This document shows, in pieces, positions 17,337 to 28,137 of a DNA stretch of 64,000 nt; position 1 is the first letter of the stretch; each line of letters opens with the position of its first letter. The notes under the pieces were generated by a model. It worked only from the letters and a program-made list of their open reading frames with translations. It ran no database searches and was not told the DNA's origin. Origin of the DNA: Geofilum rhodophaeum. GTDB lineage: Bacteria > Bacteroidota > Bacteroidia > Bacteroidales > Marinilabiliaceae. The DNA lies in contig NZ_MWUJ01000014.1 of NCBI RefSeq assembly GCF_002210225.1, forward strand, positions 1 to 64,000, read 5' to 3'. Position numbers and translations under genes: made by a program.

Positions 17337-18980
17337 TTAAATTCCACCACGATTTTGCATCCGTTCCCTAAACTTAAAGGCCTTTTCAATAACATCCAAC
17401 CTGGCTTTCCGGGGTTCGGGTTTCGCTATTGGATTACCGTCCAATTCAACATCCAGAATCTCTTCTTTTTCATAATTGTAGAGTGGCCAAACCGGAAGGC
17501 CTTCTCCATTTGGATTTCCTGTTTTGGCAAAGTTCACCCAATAAGCATTCATTGTTTTGGCCAAATCCTGGTCTTTGTGGGCTACTGGCGAACCATCGCG
17601 ATTCATCAGGTTGTTGAATACAAAGCCAATCTCGGCTCCATGTCCGGCACCATAAGGCATCCAGTTTTTCATAGACGCAGGCACGTATCCGAATTGGTAA
17701 ACGAAAACGGGTGTTTGGCTATCAACAAAAGTCCTCGCAGTAAACCGGGCAGGTTCAGCCCATACCCAATCGGTGTTGAAAAGAGTTTGCACTTCGGCAA
17801 ATTCCTTTCTCCCTGACGGGTCATAGGCTGCTTTCGCATCCGCTTTAAGTTCACCAAATGATGAAAACAATGCTTCCTTAGTAGTACTCAAATTAACAAA
17901 GGCTCCCCCAATTTCACCACTACAACTCCCTATTACCAGAGGAACTTTCGCCTGTCTTCCAGCGTTATATGCGCTCTCCGCAGTTTCTGTCACCAGCTTA
18001 CCATCGAGAATCGGGCCGGAATTAATTCTTTCTCCACCTTGACCATCGGTTTCCTGACCTCCAGCTACAATTTGCTCGACACTTAAGGCACGAAGTTTGG
18101 CCAGCGCAGCTTCGTCTGTACCTTCAATACCCTGTTTACGGGCAAAATTCACCCCGATGGTTTCAGCTGAAACAGGATAAAGTGCATCTACATTGTCTTC
18201 ACTTAGTGGTCTGCCTGTAAGCACACCATTTCGTCCACCTCCTGATTGGCTGATTGCTTTATGAAAAAGTCCACGGGCATCAGGGATTGACAACAGTGAA
18301 TGAACAGCAACTCCTCCGGCAGATTGGCCAAAAATGGTTACATTATCCGGGTCACCACCAAAAGCAGCAATATTCTCTTTTACCCATTTCAGAGCAGCAA
18401 TCATGTCCATAAATGCGTAGCTCCCTTTGGGTTCGTCAGGATGCTCTTTGGTTAAAGCAGGAAATGCAAAATGACCCAAACGACCAAGCCTGTAATTAAA
18501 GGTCATTAAAATAACACCTTGTTTGGCAAAGGCTTCTCCGGAAGTAACCTGTCCGGCACCGCTACCTCCCGTAAACCCACCTCCATGAATCCAAACCATC
18601 ACTGGAAGTTTTGCATCCGATTCGGCATTGGCAGGCAGCCATAAATTGAGGTAAAGGCAATCTTCCGAAGAACCCTCCTGAAGGGTGCCGGCAGCAGCTC
18701 CCCATCCTCCTTGTGCGCAATTTGAACCATACTTATTTGCATCGAGAATTTCATCCCAAGTTTTAACAGCTTGTGGTGGACGCCAACGAAATTCACCCAC
18801 TGGTGGAGCTGCGTAGGGTATGCCTTTAAAAACCGACACGTCACCTTCAATTACCCCCCGAACTTGACCTGAAGATATTTTCACTATGGGCACTTCTATT
18901 TCAGAAGTTCTATTTGGTTTTTGAGCCTTTAAGCCACAAACAAAAACAAATAAAATAAGTCCTGACACTAAAGTCTTCAT
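17337..18980 (-). CDS. Exported type B carboxylesterase
   Basis: A 547-residue alpha/beta hydrolase of the carboxylesterase/lipase type B family, with signal peptide. Family motifs seen: FKGIPYAAPPVGEFRW, SEDCLYLNLWLP, VWIHGGGFTGGSG (oxyanion hole), the nucleophile elbow IFGQSAGG and a late GAGHGAEIGFVF with the catalytic histidine. Length matches the family. It would hydrolyse carboxylic esters in the periplasm. It is the third from the end of the AraC-headed minus-strand run, with 75 bp to the upstream aldo/keto reductase gene. Substrate unknown. Confidence 0.92.
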   Translation of the reverse strand: MKTLVSGLILFVFVCGLKAQKPNRTSEIEVPIVKISSGQVRGVIEGDVSVFKGIPYAAPPVGEFRWRPPQAVKTWDEILDANKYGSNCAQGGWGAAAGTLQEGSSEDCLYLNLWLPANAESDAKLPVMVWIHGGGFTGGSGAGQVTSGEAFAKQGVILMTFNYRLGRLGHFAFPALTKEHPDEPKGSYAFMDMIAALKWVKENIAAFGGDPDNVTIFGQSAGGVAVHSLLSIPDARGLFHKAISQSGGGRNGVLTGRPLSEDNVDALYPVSAETIGVNFARKQGIEGTDEAALAKLRALSVEQIVAGGQETDGQGGERINSGPILDGKLVTETAESAYNAGRQAKVPLVIGSCSGEIGGAFVNLSTTKEALFSSFGELKADAKAAYDPSGRKEFAEVQTLFNTDWVWAEPARFTARTFVDSQTPVFVYQFGYVPASMKNWMPYGAGHGAEIGFVFNNLMNRDGSPVAHKDQDLAKTMNAYWVNFAKTGNPNGEGLPVWPLYNYEKEEILDVELDGNPIAKPEPRKARLDVIEKAFKFRERMQNRGGI

Positions 18981-19055
18981 CTCAATACATTTATCAAAGG
19001 GTTGAGCAATAGCGTTTACAGCTGCCTGAAGCCATTTCGAGAATCGTCATCCAAA

Positions 19056-19979
19056 TTATCTGTCAGCCCAGCTGTCAAGCTGCTCTAAGGTAACATTGAA
19101 AAAGCGTTTGTCCTTATTCAGAGAACGCATAGTGTCCATTTCTTCATCACTCAACTCAAAATCGAAAATACTGATGTTCTCCTTGATGTGGACAGGGTTT
19201 GTCGCTCCGGGTATAACGGAAAACCCCTCTTGAGTGTGCCAACGAAGAATTATTTGAGCTATACTTTTGCCATGTGCATCAGCAATTTCTTTAATTGCCG
19301 GGTCTGACAATAAACCGGCATCCCCATGCCCAAGTGGATACCAACATTCTATAACGATATTGTAAGGTTTTACCCACTCACGTATGTCATTGCGCTGCGC
19401 ATAGGGATGACATTCTATTTGCAATGCAACAGGTTTAATCTCCATGTGGTCAACAATTGCATGAAAGCGTTCCTTGCTGGCATCAAAATTACTGATGCCT
19501 AACGCACGAACTTTTCCTGACGCAACTGCCTTTTCCATCTCTTTCCAGGCATTAACATAGTCGCCAATAGGCTGATGAATGTAAAGCAGGTCAATATAAT
19601 CGGTCTGGAAGCGCTTCAAAATGCTGTCTATTGATGCGAGAGTTTTGCCATTGGCATAATCGGAAACCCATAATTTGCTGGTTATAAAAAATTCTTCACG
19701 AGGGATACCACTTTCCTTCATAGCTTCTCCAACTGCTCCCTCCACGCGATAGGCCGTGGCGCAATCAACATGACGAAATCCTTTACTAAATGCCTCAAGA
19801 CAGGCCTCCTTCGCTTGTTCGTATGAAATGGCAAAAGTGCCTATTCCCAATTGTGGCATGTCAATGCCGTTATTCAGTTTTAACATTGGCACATATTCTT
19901 TCCCCTGTGCGTTAGCATGAATTATACCAACGGAAAATAGGACTGCAATCAGCAGAAAATAAGTTTTAACTGTTTTCAT
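19056..19979 (-). CDS. Exported aldo/keto reductase (1)
   Basis: About 307 residues with a clear signal peptide (KTYFLLIAVLFSVGIIHANA) before the AKR barrel. Catalytic residues appear intact: D and Y in HVDCATAY, K in ITSKLW, H in YIHQPIGDY. C-terminal cofactor-side segments (VIPGATNPVHIKENIS) are conserved. The ATG at 19979 is chosen since the upstream in-frame start is GTG. AKR enzymes normally use NADPH in the cytosol, so an exported member is odd. About 51 bp separate it from an NTF2-like gene in the same run. Confidence 0.9.
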   Translation of the reverse strand: MKTVKTYFLLIAVLFSVGIIHANAQGKEYVPMLKLNNGIDMPQLGIGTFAISYEQAKEACLEAFSKGFRHVDCATAYRVEGAVGEAMKESGIPREEFFITSKLWVSDYANGKTLASIDSILKRFQTDYIDLLYIHQPIGDYVNAWKEMEKAVASGKVRALGISNFDASKERFHAIVDHMEIKPVALQIECHPYAQRNDIREWVKPYNIVIECWYPLGHGDAGLLSDPAIKEIADAHGKSIAQIILRWHTQEGFSVIPGATNPVHIKENISIFDFELSDEEMDTMRSLNKDKRFFNVTLEQLDSWADR

Positions 19980-20060
19980 TTTTTCTTGATTTTTTTTGTT
20001 TGTAATCACTGCTTTCTTCGTTCGCTAATGCGAATTATTATTGTAGAGTATTATCTGTAT

Positions 20061-20537
20061 TTATTGAGCAGGGGGAGTCATCAACCGGGTAAATGATAAT
20101 GAACCTAATTTCCAGTTATCACCCTGTTTAATATACACCTCTGTTACCTCAAAGGGATTGGTAACCTCGTTGCCTCCCACTTCGGCTAATAAATCAATAC
20201 GGTTTAACAGGATGGCGGTATTGTCAATAATATTTACAGATACTTCGTGAATATCAGCTCTCTTGTACCAAATACCACCTCCTATAATAATATTAAGTTC
20301 CTGTTCTGTTCCCCAAGCTCCTCCCATATGAACAAACACGGCTTTTTCGTGAAACAGCATGTATAGTTTATCGACATTTTTATCAGCCATCCATTGCCAT
20401 TTATCTTTGGAAAGCTGAATGATTTCCTGTTCCGCAGCAGTGAAGGCTCTGTTGGTGGGGTTTAAAGCAGGATGTTGCCCAAAAGACATTTGCACACTAA
20501 AAAGGATTAAAACAAATCCGATAATTATTCTTTTCAT
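20061..20537 (-). CDS. Exported NTF2-like (SnoaL/DUF4440-type) protein
   Basis: A 158-residue protein with a signal peptide (ending near SFG/QH) and a cone-shaped NTF2-like fold predicted from KWQWMADKNVDKLYMLFHEKA, FVHMGGAWGTEQE and the late VTEVYIKQGDNWKLGSLSFT. NTF2-like proteins are isomerases, dehydratases or ligand carriers; no catalytic residues can be named here. It lies between two exported aldo/keto reductases, 13 bp downstream of one and 51 bp upstream of the other. Confidence 0.82.
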   Translation of the reverse strand: MKRIIIGFVLILFSVQMSFGQHPALNPTNRAFTAAEQEIIQLSKDKWQWMADKNVDKLYMLFHEKAVFVHMGGAWGTEQELNIIIGGGIWYKRADIHEVSVNIIDNTAILLNRIDLLAEVGGNEVTNPFEVTEVYIKQGDNWKLGSLSFTRLMTPPAQ

Positions 20538-20550
20538 TTAAAGTTTGTGT

Positions 20551-21789
20551 TTATCTAACAAATACTTTTCGGACAAATCCATCGCTTGGGCGGACTATGT
20601 TCAAGCCCTTTTGCAGGCGAAATACCCGTTTGCCGTCCAAAGTGTAAATTTGACTTTCACTGTTGTTGGTGTCGGTCTGGACAGATTCAATGAAAGCAGG
20701 CGTGTTGGTATGGTCATAGGTGTAATCCTGAAAGTTTCCGAAATTCCAGTTACCGTATGAAATATTGAATGACCTTCCCGCATCGCCAAGGTCAATGGCA
20801 CGGATGGCCGACATTTCCTCATCGGACAGCTCAAAGTCGAATATGCTGATATTTTCGAGAATGTGATCCGGGTTAGTCGAACCGGGAACAGGACAAAGCC
20901 CTTCCTGCATGTGCCAGCGGAGAATGATCTGATAGACCGATTTTCCGTTTGCAGCAGCTATCTGTAAGAGTGTGGGATTACTAACGTCACCTCTGTTGTG
21001 ATTAAGCGGATACCAACATTCCACCTGAATGTCGTAGTTGTCTGCATAAAGTTGTCTGGCCTCCTTTCTTTGAGCAAGTGGATGACACTCTATCTGTGCC
21101 ACTTGCGGCTTGATTTCCGCATTTTGCATGATATAGTTGAACGCCTCCATGCGATTATCGAAATTACTGATACCGAGTGCACGTATTCTGCCTGCTTTGT
21201 ACTCATTTTCCATCACACGCCAACAAGCAAGGATATCTTCCAAAGTGCCGGCGGGATGATGAATATATACAAGGTCTATGTAATCGACTTGTAACCGTTG
21301 AAGCATTCCTTCAAACGCATTTTGCGCATCCGCCAGGTTCCCGGATATTTTGCTTGTCACCCATATTTCTTCTCGTGGAATGCCGCTTTCCTTTATTCCC
21401 CAGCCTGCTCCACGCTCATTATAGTAAAACATGGCATCGTCCAAATGACGATAACCCGACCGGAGTGCCGAGATGACCATGCCACGAACCGTCTCATTAA
21501 GCAGCTGTCGTTGGTTTGCGCCTTCCAAACTCTGCACTTGGGTCCCCAGTCCGAAACGAGGCATCATGACGCTATTGTTGAGCCTTACAAGCGGAACTCC
21601 GGAAACTGATGTTATATTCGACACTGCCTGTGGCCCTCCATCGGAAGTGTTTCCACCCGGTGCCGGCTGGGTCACTTGATGGTCAAAATTCCCGAGCGGA
21701 TAAAGCGATTCGCTACTACTGTTAAAATTTTGTGCCAGCGTATAGGCACTCAGCACGCCGGCAGCAATTATTGTTAAAACCTTTTTCAT
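20551..21789 (-). CDS. Exported aldo/keto reductase (2) with C-terminal tail
   Basis: About 412 residues from the preferred ATG at 21789, which follows AGGAAACA and gives a clean signal peptide (KKVLTIIAAGVLSAYTLAQ). An ATG 24 codons upstream (21861) would add a second signal-like stretch. AKR motifs are intact: HLDDAMFYYNE, VTSKISG, YIHHPAGT, and a late VPGSTNPDHILENIS. After the barrel a tail carries IYTLDGKRVFRLQKG and ends RKVFVR, the style of tails on exported Bacteroidota proteins. A 50-residue low-complexity linker rich in S, G and N follows the signal. It is in the AraC-headed run. Confidence 0.88.
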   Translation of the reverse strand: MKKVLTIIAAGVLSAYTLAQNFNSSSESLYPLGNFDHQVTQPAPGGNTSDGGPQAVSNITSVSGVPLVRLNNSVMMPRFGLGTQVQSLEGANQRQLLNETVRGMVISALRSGYRHLDDAMFYYNERGAGWGIKESGIPREEIWVTSKISGNLADAQNAFEGMLQRLQVDYIDLVYIHHPAGTLEDILACWRVMENEYKAGRIRALGISNFDNRMEAFNYIMQNAEIKPQVAQIECHPLAQRKEARQLYADNYDIQVECWYPLNHNRGDVSNPTLLQIAAANGKSVYQIILRWHMQEGLCPVPGSTNPDHILENISIFDFELSDEEMSAIRAIDLGDAGRSFNISYGNWNFGNFQDYTYDHTNTPAFIESVQTDTNNSESQIYTLDGKRVFRLQKGLNIVRPSDGFVRKVFVR

Positions 21790-21927
21790 TGTTTCCTGTA
21801 GATATAACGTATTGCATACAGCCATTGCCGCGCTCAATACGGTTGTAATTGTCTTTTTCATTTTTTATTCGGTTATAAATACCCTACTTAGTTTTTTCAT
21901 AGCACTTTAGTTTAATAATTGTTTACT

Positions 21928-22989
21928 TTATAAAAACTTACTGAAAAACACACTGAGTTTATCCATTGCCTGGTTTACATACTCAACAACATAATAAGTT
22001 TGTATATGAGTAGCTCCGGGTATCAAGTATAATTCCTTTTCGGTGGTTCCTGTTGCTTTACTGAAAGCATCTTCTGTCATGTAGTAAGTATCGGCTTTGC
22101 TTCCGGCCATCATTAATAATGGCTGGTTGATTAACGCCATATTGGTGCTTGTATCAAAAGCCATAAGGTCGAGCAGGCTGCTGGTGGTGTACCTGAAAGT
22201 AGAATTGGGGTGAGCGTGGGTACGGTTGTAATAATAATGTCCCTCGCGGTACAAATCAAATGGCATTTTGTCTGCCTGTTCATCGGTTGTTTTGGCATTG
22301 GCCGTGTATAACACTTCACCCCCTGCGGCTTCCTGTGCCCGGGCATCAGATGCCTGTTTTAAACGCTCCTGTATGGTTGAAAGTTGTGAGTCCATAAAAC
22401 CATTGCGCCTTACTAAACCTGAATTAAACATGCTCAGGGTTGCTACTGCTTTAAAGCGTTTGTCGGTTTGGGCAGCGGCCAATGAATAACCACCGCCACC
22501 GCAAACACCTAATAAGCCGAGTTTTTCAGCATTTACACCAGCATATTGGGTAATATAATCGGCCATTCCACGTATATCTTCAATGCGATTGGCTGGTTTA
22601 TCAACATTTCGAGGTTCTCCACCGCTTGCTCCCTGATAGGATGCATCGGCAGCAATGGTGATATAGCCCAATTCGGCTAAACGTTGTGCATATAATCCGG
22701 CCACCTGCTCTTTAACACCACCGTTGGGGTGCGCAATCACAACAGCAGGGTAACTCTTTGATGGGTCATAGTTAGCAGGTGTATAAACATTTGCTGCTAT
22801 TTTTATGCCGTTTAGATAATAGTTTACAGGGTGAATATTTACTTTACCCTGAATATTTTCGTTTATAGCATCTTTGTAAACAAGTCCAAAAGGATTGTCT
22901 GTTTTATTTTGAGCCGAAGCAATTATACTTGTTGCCATACATATAGTACTCATAATAAATGTTCTAATTATTTTACTTATCATCAACAT
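21928..22989 (-). CDS. Exported alpha/beta hydrolase (YcjY/dienelactone hydrolase-like)
   Basis: About 353 residues with a signal peptide (ending near IIASA/QN). The fold is an alpha/beta hydrolase: YPAVVIAHPNGG, the elbow GLLGVCGGGG and a late IPGATHIQTYY with the histidine. The nucleophile position holds cysteine (C163 counting from ATG 22989) instead of serine, as in dienelactone hydrolases and YcjY-type proteins. I use ATG 22989 because the codon two further upstream is TTG. It lies in the same minus-strand run, 17 bp downstream of the degenerate hydrolase. Confidence 0.87.
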   Translation of the reverse strand: MLMISKIIRTFIMSTICMATSIIASAQNKTDNPFGLVYKDAINENIQGKVNIHPVNYYLNGIKIAANVYTPANYDPSKSYPAVVIAHPNGGVKEQVAGLYAQRLAELGYITIAADASYQGASGGEPRNVDKPANRIEDIRGMADYITQYAGVNAEKLGLLGVCGGGGYSLAAAQTDKRFKAVATLSMFNSGLVRRNGFMDSQLSTIQERLKQASDARAQEAAGGEVLYTANAKTTDEQADKMPFDLYREGHYYYNRTHAHPNSTFRYTTSSLLDLMAFDTSTNMALINQPLLMMAGSKADTYYMTEDAFSKATGTTEKELYLIPGATHIQTYYVVEYVNQAMDKLSVFFSKFL

Positions 22990-23006
22990 GTTCAATTGTT
23001 TAAGTT

Positions 23007-24368
23007 TTACATTATGGTGAATAAACTAAAATCGTCAATATTCAATTCCTTCGCATGACTACGTACAATTCTAATGGCACGAGCCAAATCCAAGGCTCCC
23101 TCCTGCATGGTGTATGGACGTAAGCGATAGTTTACTACAAAACTATGATACCCCAATGCATTTAGATATTCAGCCACAGGAGCACCATCATTCTCACTCC
23201 GAAATTGAAAAGCACCCCCAGCGCAAAGAAGTACCGCTCCTTTGGGTTTCACCCCTTTTTTTACGGGATAATAAACCATATTGGGTCTAAATTCCGGCGG
23301 ATCGAAATAATTTGAATTGTTTACATTGTACACTGTCGTAGCCGGAATATTTCCTTCATTCCAGAAATATGTTATTTCCTGAAGAGTGGTCTGAATACTC
23401 CCGGAATCAATATGACGTTCCCAAAATTCAACAGCCAAATCAAGCCATCCTTCGGCATCACTTCCGGTGCCAAGTCCAAATCCATGACCAGCAGTTTCGT
23501 ATCTTTGATACTCAACTTCTACACCTGCATTTCGAAGGTTTGCAACTCTGTTTTCCACAGTATTGATATTCACAATACCATCGTTAGCTGCCACAGCTAT
23601 AAATGAAGGAGAGAAACCTCCTGAAAAGGTAGATTGACCTGTGTAAGCAATATCATCAGTATCTACACCTAACTCTTCAGCATTTCTAAAAATAAAGGAA
23701 ATAGCAGCAGCCAAATCCTCTGTTGCTATCTGTTCACCACCAATTCGATATCGAAGTACAAAAGCATTATAGCCTTTTTCACTAATTACCTTTGCCAGTG
23801 GAAATCCTTCATGAAGTGAACCGACATAAGAAAAACCTCCGCCGGGGCAAATAATGGTAAAAGGGGCACCGGGATTACCCCTAAAGTAGAATAGCCCTAT
23901 ATTCCCTTTAGCGGTATTGCTTTGCTTTTGTTCTTCTGAATAAATATCATAGAAGATATTTCTGCCTTCATTTACATCGTCTATCATTCGATTAAGTGAC
24001 CCAACAACATCATTTGGCACAACATGCCCGTGATAAGGCATTAGCGAACCAACATTATTTAAAGAGGTATTGTAATAGCTTGAATTATCATCGTGAGGTA
24101 ACAATAATTCGCCAAAACCTTCGAATGCCGTGTGGTTCACAATATCCCTGACAAAATTATTTATTGAAAGATGGTTGTATATAGTGTCATCTACCTCAGA
24201 ATTAGTATCATCAGTAATAATGTCATCATCATTCATCGAATTAAGCTCTGTACAACTTATAAATGTTGTAACAAACAATAATATGCAGATTTGCATCACA
24301 AATTCATGCATGACTTTATTAATCATGCTTAGAATTGAGGATAAATCTTTTTTATTCTTCTGATTCAT
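23007..24368 (-). CDS. Degenerate tandem alpha/beta hydrolase lipoprotein
   Basis: About 453 residues, beginning with a lipoprotein signal (LLFVTTFISC). Domain 1 shows an oxyanion-type CPGGGFSYVGS, then SEKGYNAFVLRYRIG, but passes straight from EELGVDTDD to IAYTGQSTFSGG. In relatives I recall, about 35-40 residues with the nucleophile elbow (SLWGSSAG-like) lie there. Domain 2 restarts with GAVLLCAGGAFQFRSE and YRLRPYTMQEGALDLARA, then stops at FSLFTIM, just before its own elbow. Neither half keeps a recognisable serine nucleophile. It may be a decayed gene or a binding protein. ATG 24368 is used because the upstream in-frame start is TTG. Confidence 0.72.
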   Translation of the reverse strand: MNQKNKKDLSSILSMINKVMHEFVMQICILLFVTTFISCTELNSMNDDDIITDDTNSEVDDTIYNHLSINNFVRDIVNHTAFEGFGELLLPHDDNSSYYNTSLNNVGSLMPYHGHVVPNDVVGSLNRMIDDVNEGRNIFYDIYSEEQKQSNTAKGNIGLFYFRGNPGAPFTIICPGGGFSYVGSLHEGFPLAKVISEKGYNAFVLRYRIGGEQIATEDLAAAISFIFRNAEELGVDTDDIAYTGQSTFSGGFSPSFIAVAANDGIVNINTVENRVANLRNAGVEVEYQRYETAGHGFGLGTGSDAEGWLDLAVEFWERHIDSGSIQTTLQEITYFWNEGNIPATTVYNVNNSNYFDPPEFRPNMVYYPVKKGVKPKGAVLLCAGGAFQFRSENDGAPVAEYLNALGYHSFVVNYRLRPYTMQEGALDLARAIRIVRSHAKELNIDDFSLFTIM

Positions 24369-24412
24369 AGTAGCATTATTAAAAAAATCATGCAATTAGT
24401 GTTTAATTAAAA

Positions 24413-26355
<1,943 letters not shown>

Positions 26356-26394
26356 AGTCAAACGAAGTTTTAATTTTCCTAATTTCTTACAGTA

Positions 26395-26402
26395 CAAAAG
26401 TA
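26395..26402 (-). promoter_or_regulatory. Candidate promoter of the 10-kb minus-strand run
   Basis: TACTTTTG on the minus strand (26395-26402) is an exact -7 match, with no clear -33 box, as expected for an activator-dependent promoter. The AraC gene lies on the other side of the same 180-bp gap. Confidence 0.5.
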
Positions 26403-26499
26403 TGGCGATAAGGCTAGAAGGCTTGTATATGTATTACTGTATTTATTACCAATATTACTGATGTCGCAAGCATACTGTTCTTTCAAATGAATTATTACG

Positions 26500-26507
26500 T
26501 AAATTTG
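26500..26507 (+). promoter_or_regulatory. Candidate -7 element of the AraC gene
   Basis: TAAATTTG is an exact TAnnTTTG match, about 30 nt ahead of the ATG at 26538. The -33 region is weak. Confidence 0.4.
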
Positions 26508-26537
26508 CATGAATAATTTATTTGAAATCAATTGGAT

Positions 26538-27425
26538 ATGACAACCTTTGAAACAATAAGTGATTATAATGATTTCAACAATCACGAAACACTTCATCCT
26601 TTAGTAAGTGTAATTGACTTTTCGAAAGCCGAAGTACGAATAGGAAAAAAAATGTACTTCGGTCTGTATTGTATTTTTCTAAAGGATGTGAAATGTGGTG
26701 ACCTAATTTACGGACGAAATTACTATGATTACCAAAAAGGAACTTTGGTATTTGTTTCACCCGGTCAGGTTGTAGATGTTGCCAATAAAACCGAACCCTA
26801 TCAACCAACGGGTCATGGATTAGTTTTTCATCCGGATTTATTGCATGGCACATCACTGGGTAAAAACATAAAATCCTTTCACTTTTTCAGTTACGACACC
26901 AACGAAGCGCTGCACCTTTCAGACAAGGAACAATTATTGGTTTTGGATTTGTTTTCTAAAATAGAGTCAGAATTGGAACTGGGTGTTGACAAGCATAGTA
27001 AAAAGCTGATTGCTACGAACATTGAATTATTCTTAAGCTATTGTGAACGTTTTTACGACAGACAATTTATTACACGTGAGGATGTTAACAAAGGAATTTT
27101 AGAGAAATTTGAAATTCTTTTGGATGAATACTTTCAAGGCGGCCTCGCTCAGGCTATTGGTTTGCCTTCTGTCGCTTACTGTGCAGAAAAGCTGAATCTG
27201 TCAGCTAACTATTTTGGTGACCTTATAAAAAAACTAACGGGCAAATCGGCTCAGGAGTGTATCCAAAACAAAGTTATTGAAGTTGCTAAAGAGAGGGTTT
27301 TTGACACAAATAAATCCATTAGTGAGGTAGCCTATGAATTAGGCTTTAAATATCCTCAGCATTTTAACCGATTATTTAAACAGAAAGTTGGGTTTACACC
27401 AAACGAATACAGGAATATAAATTAA
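26538..27425 (+). CDS. AraC-family transcriptional regulator
   Basis: About 295 residues. The C-terminal 100 residues carry the two AraC helix-turn-helix motifs (SVAYCAEKLNLSANYFGDLIKKLTG and the SISEVAYELGFKYPQHFNRLFKQ region). The N-terminal 160 residues would be a cupin-like effector domain (LYCIFLKDVKCGDL, PTGHGLVFHPDLLHG). I use ATG 26538; a TTG six bases upstream is less likely. It is divergent from the ten-gene run and very likely its regulator. It is AT-rich like the run. Confidence 0.93.
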   Translation: MTTFETISDYNDFNNHETLHPLVSVIDFSKAEVRIGKKMYFGLYCIFLKDVKCGDLIYGRNYYDYQKGTLVFVSPGQVVDVANKTEPYQPTGHGLVFHPDLLHGTSLGKNIKSFHFFSYDTNEALHLSDKEQLLVLDLFSKIESELELGVDKHSKKLIATNIELFLSYCERFYDRQFITREDVNKGILEKFEILLDEYFQGGLAQAIGLPSVAYCAEKLNLSANYFGDLIKKLTGKSAQECIQNKVIEVAKERVFDTNKSISEVAYELGFKYPQHFNRLFKQKVGFTPNEYRNIN

Positions 27426-27516
27426 TCGAAGCCTGCCCCACATCGCTCTTTAAGCAACTGCAAACCTTTGACTGCTAAAGTTATTTCAACATCATCAAAA
27501 AACTCCGCTTCATTGG

Positions 27517-27999
27517 TCAATTGCGAAAAGTCTCGCCCAAATCAACAATGGTTCCCAACACATCCAGAACATCCTCAAAAGCTGTTTTAAGCAGCTCAGG
27601 TAAGGGCTTGCTACTGAGCACCGCCTCCAACAAATCGTTATTTAACTGATATACCGCTGTCCTTCTGGCTTTGCGAAATCCTGTGGTACTCTTCTTTTGC
27701 ACCATAAAATTTCGCTCAACAAGATCCCCCAAATCGTCCTGAAACTTCAATAAGCGCAAAGCACTGCAATCGAAGTGCCTAAAAACCTCATCGAACGAGA
27801 CAGTTTCTCCATCATGGCCCTTATCGAACAAGATCGATAAAAAAGCAGCCTGAAAGCGGTTCACCTTAAAATAATCACATAGAACATCCATCTCCTGACC
27901 GATGTCGCCAAAGGACGGGTCTTTCAGACGACTCTTCCTTATCTTGTTATAAACCTCTTCCAAACAACCCAACAACAAGTATTTAATTGACTGTGTCAT
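27517..27999 (-). CDS. Unrecognised 160-residue protein, probably 3'-frameshifted
   Basis: A predicted cytoplasmic protein of unknown function. Helical segments QSIKYLLLGCLEEVYNKI, YFKVNRFQAAFLSILF and a basic RKARRTAVYQLNNDLL suggest a winged-helix-like fold; faintly it recalls the N-terminal regulatory region of some Bacteroidota AAA ATPases, but I cannot support this. Just before the stop (27517) the next frame continues without interruption (DFSQLTNEAEFFDDVEITLA ...) to a stop at 27422-27424, overlapping the AraC stop. A one-base frame change would give a 195-residue product, so this may be a pseudogene or sequencing error. Confidence 0.55.
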   Translation of the reverse strand: MTQSIKYLLLGCLEEVYNKIRKSRLKDPSFGDIGQEMDVLCDYFKVNRFQAAFLSILFDKGHDGETVSFDEVFRHFDCSALRLLKFQDDLGDLVERNFMVQKKSTTGFRKARRTAVYQLNNDLLEAVLSSKPLPELLKTAFEDVLDVLGTIVDLGETFRN

Positions 28000-28064
28000 A
28001 GCTTTGATTTTTCAACAAAGCTACGTCCAGCCTCTGCCAAAACATGTCGGACCTTCATCTCTCC

Positions 28065-28097
28065 AAAAAAAGCCACCCTGCTGCGCAGGATGGCTTT
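28065..28097 (-). terminator. Terminator of the outer-membrane barrel gene
   Basis: A 13-bp stem with one wobble (28069-28081 with 28085-28097), 3-nt loop, and a T-rich stretch beyond it on the minus strand (complement of 28063-28070). Nearly identical to the hairpin at 28753-28787. Confidence 0.75.
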
Positions 28098-28137
28098 CTA
28101 AAGCTTATTGAAAAGTCGTTGTAACAATCAATCCCCC

